This document shows positions 55,829 to 64,000 of a stretch of 64,000 nucleotides of DNA, piece by piece. A program made the position numbers and the translations under genes. The stretch comes from Melieria omissa (lineage: Eukaryota > Arthropoda > Insecta > Diptera > Ulidiidae). Under the pieces are notes generated by a model. It did not search any database, had not been told where the DNA came from, and saw only the letters and a list, made by a program, of their open reading frames with translations. The stretch is taken from positions 97,267,648-97,331,647 of the forward strand of contig OZ020267.1 in assembly GCA_963971225.1 (NCBI GenBank). The letters are read 5' to 3'. The stretch's first letter is position 1. Each line of letters opens with the position of its first letter.

Positions 55829-58167
55829 GGTGTCTGCTTATGTTTTAATGTCCGTAATTATTGTGTCCTCAAATATGTTTTGAGTGTTTTTGTAACTTTG
55901 AAGTTTTATTCAGAGAAATTGAAATTATTTTACAGCTTTTCCCTCCATCTCTCAGGCTGCATACCTGGAGTCCAGGTTGAAAAGAGTACTCTTTTTGGGC
56001 GATCGAAGAATTAACACAATTTCTAGGCTTCTTTGTAAGAAGTCAAGTGATGCTAGGCCAGGCCATGAGTCATGGACTTAAACAAGTGTTAGTGAAACGG
56101 TGCAATGCCTGGTGAATGCGGCGAGTGGGATAAGAGATCCCATTGTAGCGCCACCAAAGTTTCAGTGAAGACATTTGCAGCATCTGGCTGATAGTTGTGC
56201 AGAAAGATTATCACTTCCTGCAAAATGTGGTTTTTTTTACAAAAATTGACAAGAAGTTGGTTAGAATAAAAACTATGTTCTTTACAATTGAACGAAATGA
56301 CACATGGTGACGAAATAATGACCCATTAACTGTTGCAAGAATTTCCGATTCAAACTGATTTGATATTAGACATTTAATATAATGCAATTAGATTCTCATT
56401 CAATTTTATTGTATTTTCATTTAATTTGTATGCCCTCATGCAACATAATACTTCACTTGCATTCAACTCTTTAGCATTCATGTAATTAGAGAAATTACTC
56501 AAATCCTCCTTCATAGACCTAATGATCCAAACAATGCACATAGTCACTCACTCATATAAATTAAATGAACTCCTCAAAGAACTCTTTATTTGTTCTGCTT
56601 ATTAGAAGATTGTTCAATTATCAAATTTGCCCTTTTAAACACATTTCAATTTACTAATTAAGTAGACACGAGATGGCGCACCAAAACAGACTTGGAGAAA
56701 GTACAAAGTGACTACAGTTGACGTCCAATAATACGAATTACAAGGTCACAGAAAAGAATGTTTTGTGATTGGAATTTTAATAATTTTTTTAATATTTATT
56801 TCCGCCAATTCATGTTATTTTGAATTGTCAGAACTCTCGATACCCGATCTTGGTTCTTCTCTCTTTCGAGGACCGATTGAGCTATTTGAAACCATATTTC
56901 TTACCCACAATTTTTGGAACAAACAGATACTTGAACCCTCAAAACCCCCTTTGCGCGTACCTCTTATTTATAATTACATTTACATATGTAAAAGAGTTCT
57001 TGGACAATTTTTTTCATTCCTTGCGTTGTATATTTCTTTAAAGAAGCCTTTTACTGGGCGTCAACTGTACTTCAAGTTGACTACGTCAGCTAAGTTTTGC
57101 GTTTGCCTGTTGGCTCCTCTTGGTGCTTCTCCTACGTAGAACTCTGCAACTGGCTTCTCTACTTCTAATTCTTAATTTTTCCACTTGCCCTACAATATTT
57201 TTTTTCCTAATCGCAAAATAAATCAATTTTTCAATTTAATTTAATTTTTTTATTTTACAACTCGACGCAGTTGTACGTGCAATCGTAGCATAAATTAAGT
57301 TCAGCTACCCACTCAATGGATATGCCATACATAGATACCAGTATATACATAATGTTTGTTGTTGTGCATACATTACTTTTTTGAAACAATTTTTATGGCA
57401 GTTCTTGCGCGCTTGCATATTGTGAGGTTATGTTAGATGTAAGTTGTTTTTTTCGAAAACATGAAGACGCGCCTTTCTGTGGCAAAATGTTTTTTTTGTT
57501 TCTATTTTTGTTATTTTATTTTGAGAAATTTTGCGTTCTTTTCCGCATTAGTGGGACAGCTGCGCATTGGCATTAGCGAAATTGTTAATGCCGAACACAC
57601 ATTACTGGCGTAATGCGTTGGGCCGCTGTGGTGCTGCATTTTAATGAGTCCATGTGGCGCGTGAGACTTTTAGCCGCAGTGGCTAATAAAATTTATAACG
57701 AATGTAACATAGATAAGTGGTTATGCGAAAAACTGAAGAAGTGCCAGTTGTGGAGGAATTTGAAATAAATATTTAAATAAACTGTTTAGTGATCTTAAAG
57801 CTTTCAGAAGTTGTTGTGCGAATCAGTTGACTGAGAGGTGCGTAAGAAATTAAAGAATGAACAACAGGATAAACTGATGAATGGACAGAAAATATACCTC
57901 TTACGAACTAGTGAACCAAACAAAATAAATTTTCCTGATTATAATGTTGAAAGACAAATGAAGGTGAATGTGTTCTTGAACGACTGAAATCATCAAACAA
58001 TAGTTCTAAAGTCAACATCCTTTAAGTTTTTAAACTGCAACTTTTTGCTTAGAAATAAAAAACTAAACCATTAAGATATTTCTAACCCCTAAGTAACCAC
58101 AAGTCCACTTCAAACTAGCTTTGAAACACTCACATTTCTCAATAACTTTTTGGCTTGTCGCTGACCC
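55829..58167. other. Intronic sequence; possible repeat segment at 55930-56240
   Basis: 55930-56240 has balanced composition (CATACCTGGAGTCCAGG, GATGCTAGGCCAGGCC) unlike the AT-rich flanks and may be a transposon scrap, but it is not recognisable. The remainder, including 56700-57150, holds open frames without domain features. Confidence 0.4.
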
Positions 58168-59097
58168 AGTGTTGCCAGATCAGGAGATTTCCTCCAAAAT
58201 TTGGGATAGACTTGGCCTTTTGAAGACCTTTAGAAGGAAAAATTGTTTAGGCGAAAGTTTAGGAGATTTTGATGGTAATAAATTTGACAACATCAATTAC
58301 ACTGAAGCATTGCATATTGGAAGCTTAACTGTCTAATTTAATTTAATTAAGTCTTATGCTTCAAATTGTATAATTTATGCAATGAAGTAAGCAAGTTTAC
58401 AAAAGCGAATTTCATACCGATCTAATTTTGTATATGCTTTGTTTGTGTTAAGTTGTTAAGTGTTGTTAATGTAAATGTTTCCCTTTGTCTCGATAATACT
58501 TTTTGGTATTTAAATCATGAAACATTTGCTTAAGAAGTGTGAACATGACATTTAAAGTCACCACGCATCTTTGTTAGAGTTCTAGAGCTAAATTTCTTTA
58601 AATCATTGTTAGCTTAAAACGGGTTAAACAAATTTTGTATAAATATTTTGAATCATAAGAAAATTATTTAATGTTTATGGAAAAATACAAAATTATCACT
58701 TTTTGATTTTATTTAACCATTAAAAAGAATCAGCGTTTTGATCAAACGCGCCCAATTCGTAGACTTCAATTAGAACACAAACTTTTCCTGATATTGCTGC
58801 AAATTATGATATAAGAAAATATTTTGGGGATAACAGTAAAATTGTTGTAATATGCTTTGAATTCACTTCTGAAAATATTAATTTGTTGGTTCCTACTTAA
58901 ACTAAACCCATAAATCAATCGTAGCATTTGCTATAAGACGACAAATAGGTGAAATTGCTCTTAGGCAACTTTGGGGTCGAAGGGTTAAGCTGAAGTAGAA
59001 TTTTTATTCATTTAGGTGCAATATAAAAAAAATTACATTTATTATTTATTTATTTATCTATGAGAAAGTCAATTCAGGTATCTGGCAATACTGCACA
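58168..59097 (+). mobile_element. CAGTG MITE copy interrupted by a TTAA MITE
   Basis: The left end CAGTGTTGCCAGATCAGG and internal GGAAAAATTGTTTAGGCGAA / AGTTTAGGAGATTT match the MITE at 37482-37673. A possible right end, GTATCTGGCAATACTG, lies at 59083-59097. Between them sits the 504-bp TTAA element. The outer right boundary is uncertain because the sequence next to it does not match the other copies well. Confidence 0.5.
58481..58988. mobile_element. TTAA MITE (CCCTTT end), 504 bp, copy 2
   Basis: The element at 58481-58984 begins CCCTTTGTCTCG and ends GGGGTCGAAGGG followed by TTAA (58985-58988). The left TTAA has decayed (GTTT). Most of the interior aligns with 14942-15421, apart from a few small indels and a ~20-bp difference near 58870. 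No transposase is present. Confidence 0.85.
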
Positions 59098-60699
59098 AAA
59101 CTTTTTTTCTCACGCTACTCTTCATTTTTCTGCAAGTAATCTTCCGCTCCTATTTTGTTTCCATACTCAAATTTCTAACATCTAAAAACATTCATTATTA
59201 AATTTTGGGTAACTTAAAACTACACAAACTGTAGTCTGCCAACTGTCAAATTTGCACAGGTGTCCCTGAGGCCATTAATTTTTTTGGGATCTCTAATTGC
59301 CATCAACGTTATCACTCTTCACGAAATTCTCGCTTCACAACTAACACTCAAACTTTAAAACCAACAAAAAAATTGCACTAAAGTAAAAGAACGGAAATTA
59401 GACATTCAAATGTCAATAAAGCAAAAAAAGAGAACACTGACAGTTAAGGCAACTGACACCTGTCAGCCAAATGCGGCAGTTGTTTTGGGCTTTCAAGTGG
59501 CCGCCCAAATCCATCAGCCACAGTTTGAGTTTATTTGTATTTCATTATGTCAACTATATGTCAAACCATTAGTCTCTTTTGCCGGTCAACGTTTTGGATT
59601 TCATACCAAACTGTCCGTTTGCCATTTCGTATCTCTTGCATATATTTTAATGTTTACATTTTCGTCAAGTGGCTCACGTTTCTCTTTCGTTCTCTTTCAC
59701 CATTTTTGCTTTATTTGTATAGGAACATTAATTTTTTATGGCTTTCCTACGTCTTCCACCGCTTCTACTGTCAACAGGTGTTCAATTAGAATTTCTGTAA
59801 TGTCAACACCAATGCTGATTTTTTGTTTGTTTGTTTGTTTGCTTTTGTCGCGCTGTCATTACGTTGCGGCATTCTCATGACCATAAAGTTGACACTTGAC
59901 ACACAGCTGTTCGGACTGGATTGGCCTGGGCCACCAATCCATTAGTTGGCCCCATTGCGAGTTTTCAATTTGTGTTTGCCAAAGTGTGAATTTGATTTGC
60001 CAATATGGCAACTCTAATCAGTGCATGGCAAATTATTCAACATTTAAATATTTGTTGGTTGGCTGTGCATAAATTTCATTTGTTCAGTTTGTGACATTTT
60101 CTATTTCTTTGTAATTGGTGCGAAAGTTTATTTGGAAGTGAAAACCAAGCGATTAAAAATTTATTTAGTGTTGAAGAATTTTTAATCGTCGATTGACGAA
60201 TGATACAAAAAAGGGGTGGAATTCGGGGGAAAAATATTAAAAACTACCTATACTCGAATTAAGTTTTAAAGCTTACCAAATCAGAAGAACTAAGGTTGAC
60301 CTGAGTTTGTCTAGGAATATAAATTTTATGTAATTTTTTCAAAAAGTTCCTGACAGATGTAATGTAATGTAACCTTCATGGGTCGAGTTAAGCCCCTTGA
60401 GGACTGTAACCTTAAACGTTTATTGTGTCCCTGGAGTCATTAAGGATTCTTGAAAGATACTGGTCTTTTGGACCGTAGTTCTCGCTAACCATTACTGGGT
60501 CTACCAGCCTCTGCCATCGATTTGTAGAGGCCTTCTCTAACTTTCCTATCTTTCCTTAACTATTCAACACAGCGTGGTCACTCCTATAAATACGAAGTAA
60601 TGCTTTGGTTTTGGAAGGATTTAAAGATAAGGAATAATGTGAGAATTATGGGTTGCAGAATTGGACTTGAAACTAGTAAACTTATAAATAATGCGGATT
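59098..60699. other. Intronic sequence, no gene seen
   Basis: The frame at 59410-59880 (156 codons) has no domain features and no splice context. A (TTTG)n run lies at 59821-59841. A short hairpin, CGATTAAAAATTT with AATTTTTAATCG, lies at 60150-60189. The segment 60370-60600 has retroposon-like composition but is unassigned. Confidence 0.4.
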
Positions 60700-61240
60700 T
60701 GTAGGTTAAGTTGGCTAAGGTGAGTAGTTGGTCTGAGCCACAACAGACACAAATGATGAATGGAAAGAACAGTTGTCATACCAAAAGCATTGAACCTATT
60801 TTAAAAAGGCTGTTGGAATCATAACTTTCAAAGCTCCAGTTTTGTAGGATAAGTTAAGGTGGATAAGTTGGTCTGAGCAACAGACAAACTTGGGCCATGA
60901 AAAGATTCGTTGTGATACCACAAGATTCGAACCTCTGTTAGACAGCTTGTTGGAGTAATCGCTGGACACTGTGCCATTGGATCTCTCGTTCAGTGATGTC
61001 TACACAAGCGATTTAACACTTTCTGTGCTCTGCAGGAACATCGTCTCCGTAACCTGGGAGCAAGATTCCTAGCGGACTGGGCTTGCACGACAAAAGTTGA
61101 AATTCCAGATCGGCTTTCGTTTATCAAAAGGTCGAACTGGTTTGCCCCGGATTGAATTGGTCAGCTCCAGAACTATTTAAGAAGAGATGGGCCACTTTGG
61201 TCTCCACTCGGAGAAAGTGGCCTTACCTTACCTAACTCTA
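60700..61240 (+). repeat. SINE-like repeat region with a doubled unit
   Basis: GGTTAAGTTGGCTAAGGTGA and GTTGGTCTGAGCCACAACAG at 60700 recur changed at 60846-60960 (GTTGGTCTGAGCAACAGAC, then GTTGTGATACCACAAGATTC). The second includes GTTGTGATACCACAA, a phrase also present in the SINE copy at 40912-41103. The stretch ends in GGCCTTACCTTACCTAAC, another CCTAA-like tail. No polymerase III boxes were seen, so it is probably composite. Confidence 0.5.
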
Positions 61241-61774
61241 ACCCATCACAAGAATACGGAATTTTTTCTCCTATATCAGCATATATGGGTCATTTTAAAG
61301 ACAGCCAGATAGAAAGAGGAATTTCAATCTCTTAAAAATTTCCAAAAAGTGGACTTCTGATTGTTTTCTAACATCATCTAGAGACAAAAAGCAGTGTCAA
61401 TCTCTTCTCATCCTTATTGAAGTAACTACGTCAGAACTGCCAACCACCAAGGCCTAAAATAATGAGAACCGGCTTATCAATGTCGAACCCGATGTTGCTA
61501 ATGTATTATCCAGTTACAAAGCCAAGCCAGGATTCTCTAAGCAATATTCTCGTTTCTTCAAAATATTTGGTATTCTGATGTTTATTATAGGTTCAGGCTT
61601 ACAACGCAAAATTTCAGATCATTTTTACTTCTTGACTTTTTGAACTTTTTAATGATTTCTGAAAAATTTCGTATACATATACTAACAACAAAGTATAAAG
61701 TGCCGTTTCTTATTTTTGTTGTGCATTGAAGCCCTAAAGATGTCTTGAAGAACTTTTTCTCTCACTCCTTAACT
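61241..61774. other. Intronic sequence, no gene seen
   Basis: Nothing recognisable between the SINE-like region and the LINE remnant. Confidence 0.4.
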
Positions 61775-62970
61775 CAACCACGGGAGTGATCAGATCATGT
61801 CCTGCGGACGCACTTAATGTGTTGACGCACCTACTTCCGATTGATCTGTACATCTCGAAGACTGCAACCCCTCTTAGCTCAGTGCTATCAGACTGAGAAA
61901 AATGGGTTGTTGGAAGAACAGATCGTATGGCCACGGCAACCTATCACAGGGTCAAAAGTGTCTTGCCCCAACCACGGACTACCTAGTCCCCACCATTACC
62001 TTTGAGAAAAGCTACGAAATCCGTACCCTCTTCCGCCTATAATGGAAGAGGCAGAATGTCTTGAATACCTGGGCGCCACAATCTACACAGATGGCTCCGA
62101 GATGGATTGCGAGGTGGGAATTTAGGAATTCTGGCTGCTGAATACCTCAAGCGTCTTCCAAGCGCAGGTGCTTGCTATTAAGGAAGCTTGCAGGATGGCA
62201 CTGACAGACACATCTTACAAAAACCACATTACCATTCTCTCCGACAGCCTATCCACAATCAATACACTCGACTCGTCGATTCTATTCTGAAAACTAGTGC
62301 GGGAATGCAGAGAAATCCTCACAGAGCTGGCCAATCGGTTAAGAGTTACCCTGATATGGGTGCCAGGGCACAACAAACAAAAATCGACGGTAACAAACGA
62401 GCCGATGTTCTGGCTTAAAAAGCTCCGCTCTTGATGACAGTGAGGCGCTGACGGTTCACGTTTCTGTGGGCTCTATCAATATTGAGATCTCCAAGGCCTT
62501 CTTTGCTAAAGCCAACACTAGGTGACAGAGGATAGAATACTGCAAATCAGCAAATCGCTTTGGCCTACATATCACAAAAATAGTACCGCAAAACTCTTAA
62601 ACAAGGGCCGCCGGGATGTGGCGAGACTGACCACGGTCATCACTGGACACTGGCGCATTGCAGAGCACGCGGCAAAAATGGGGATTCCTCTCGAGAATCC
62701 GAACGAGAAGGAAACCATGCATCACTTTCTCTGCGCCTGTCCGGCTCTATCAAAAAGGAGATGGAATGTGCTGGGCAAGCCAACATTTCAGAACTTTGAG
62801 GCGATACCAAAGTGCTCCTTAAACTCGCTACAAGCCTTCATGAACTTTTCAGACTGGATACAAAGGCTGGATACAATATACCTTATAGTATCTACCGGGA
62901 GCACTAAGTGGTAACAAAACGGCACCTATGCGATAGCTTAATGTTGGTACATTGCCACTCGAACCAACCA
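61775..62970 (+). pseudogene. Decayed LINE ORF2 3' end with RNase H and C-terminal domain
   Basis: The + strand reads in order: GVIRSCPADALNVLTHLLPI then DLYISKTAT (61775-61870, region after the RT); LGATIYTDGSEMDCEVGI (about 62065-62125, RNase H start); VFQAQVLAIKEACRMA, ITILSDSLSTINTLDS (62150-62280); LIWVPGHN (62350); and the C-terminal domain (62522-62914), with HFLCACPALSKRRWNVLGK as the zinc-type motif. The last part is open for 130 codons, but earlier parts shift frame. It ends near a short AACCAACCAAACAACC tail. This family is distinct from the intact R1-group LINE, and 47455-47735 is a second fragment of it. Confidence 0.8.
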
Positions 62971-64000
62971 AACAACCCACTCGTTAGCTCGACTAGTACA
63001 CTCGAAGTCCTTTAAAGCCCATTGTGATCTCCGTATAGTACAAACGTACTGTTGCCAAGATGGCAATTACAAACATCTCAAAGTGCAGTTCAGTCGCATA
63101 GAAAATGCTGCGCAGACCAAGGGTCTTTCCTGTCTTCGCAACTAAGGCAGTAGTTCCTATGAGGCAGACCTATCTTATTCGCAAAAGGACCAATGACGCA
63201 AGGTACCGTCAGAACCCCTTGAGATGGCGTGAGTTAGAAGATACTACTATTTTCGAATCGTCTGTAGAGACTGGAACTTCAAACCCACTAATAAAAGGAT
63301 TGGTAGATCATATATAGATCATCTATCTGTTCTTAGTTTTAACCTTTTCACACCAAGCATTTTAAAATTTTTGTAAACTTTGTGATTTCATTGCTGAAAT
63401 TTTTACTGTCCTTCTTTAGACTTTTATATGTTCAGCATTTTTAATAGAAAATTCTTATGAGGCTCATATGTTTTCTTGTACATGAAAATGTTTTAGCAAT
63501 TTTAGTTGAGAAACCAATTGACAATTTACAATTAAAAATTATTATTATTCGTAATATTCCAACTTCCGTTGACCTCTTTTCCCTCTGTTACTTAACTTTT
63601 CTGGCCCCAATTTCACCCTCGACTACGCTTCATCACCTCAGTGTTTTGTAACGTTCACGCTAATTAAAAGTCATTAATTGTCTGTGACTGTTGTCACCGA
63701 CTGTCAGCGCCAACTGCTAAGAGTGCATGCACGTAATTTCACCCTCGGAGTCCCCCCTCACTCGTAACCATCATTGATACCTCTGCATGGCAAAGAAACA
63801 ACAAAGTTCATCCTGTATGGTGCCCTCTTTTACGCCCCCCTCGCCGCCCCCCAAATGTTGAGCGACCACATCCTTGAAGTGCATTGCGCAAACTGTCAAC
63901 ACAAAAACAACAAACAGCAACAACTTGTACTCATACTCTGAGCATAGTCTGACATTTGAGTGCACTGACAGCACCGCTCAGTCTGTCGGGGCATCGGGTA
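62971..64000. other. Intronic sequence, no gene seen
   Basis: No exon or element could be recognised. The stretch 63700-64000 is more balanced, with C-rich runs near 63833-63852. No pairing end was found for the TTAACCTTTTC at 63339. Confidence 0.4.

Noticed and set aside
59410..59880. 156-codon + strand ORF
   Set aside because: Composition is F/S/C-rich without any domain, and no acceptor or donor pair is convincing.
1..64000. CRISPR arrays, bacterial operons, ribosomal RNA genes
   Set aside because: Nothing of the kind is present. The regularly spaced motifs at 1.4-3.0 and 32.4-34.2 kb have degenerate cores and similar spacers, unlike CRISPR.
30965..64000. Upstream exon with the first half of the CH domain
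   Set aside because: I looked on the minus strand for DW-N and DG-LLA type coding sequence and found none, so it probably lies outside the window.

Overview
The window looks like intronic DNA from a higher dipteran insect. The reasons are AT-rich sequence packed with CAA/CAG runs, insect-type non-LTR retrotransposons, mariner and TTAA-target DNA transposons, and one small exon with insect splice signals. A tephritid-like fruit fly is my best guess, but the sequence cannot prove it. Only one host exon could be recognised: 30627-30964 on the minus strand. It encodes the second half of a calponin-homology (CH) domain of the neuron navigator / sickie type, then a T/N/Q-rich tract. No other exon of this gene was found, so the exon appears to sit between introns of at least 30 kb on each side. 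Almost all other open frames in the window are chance or transposon-derived.

Layout. 1-17 kb: AT-rich intron with several old degenerate tandem arrays, including 13 copies of a palindromic motif at 1381-2994, plus two TTAA-flanked MITEs (13069-13801 and 14942-15421). 17.1-23.5 kb: a ~230-bp tandem repeat interrupted by a 5.7-kb insertion with a 17-bp target duplication. The insertion has two layers: a short repeat with a (CCTAA)n tail, and inside that tail an intact R1-group non-LTR retrotransposon with complete ORF1 and ORF2. 23.5-30.6 kb: a decayed LINE 3' end, a four-copy tandem repeat and a second copy of the short repeat. 30.6-31.0 kb: the CH exon. 32.4-34.2 kb: a 13-copy array with a conserved CTCACTAGTGT core. 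35.5-37.7 kb: a small MITE, a solo LTR and another MITE. 40.9-48.7 kb: three copies of a tRNA-derived SINE, two of them nested inside decayed LINEs with clear target-site duplications, plus a 320-bp CGATA microsatellite. 49-50.2 kb: mariner scraps. 52.2-53.2 kb: two adjacent TTAA elements. 55.2-55.8 kb: an internally deleted mariner inside a foldback element. 58.2-59.1 kb: a MITE nested in another MITE. 60.7-63 kb: SINE-like units and a decayed RNase H-bearing LINE.

How it fits together. Apart from the exon, the window is an archaeological record of transposition, with four or five independent nested insertions whose order can be read. The most notable items are (i) the R1-group LINE lodged exactly within a TTAGG/CCTAA array, the target chosen by TRAS/SART elements at insect telomeres, here in a genome type thought to lack TTAGG telomeres; (ii) the palindromic array at 1.4-3.0 kb; and (iii) a set of TTAA-flanked MITE families whose termini resemble one another. 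Element families are named from motifs read directly in the translations; no database search was possible.
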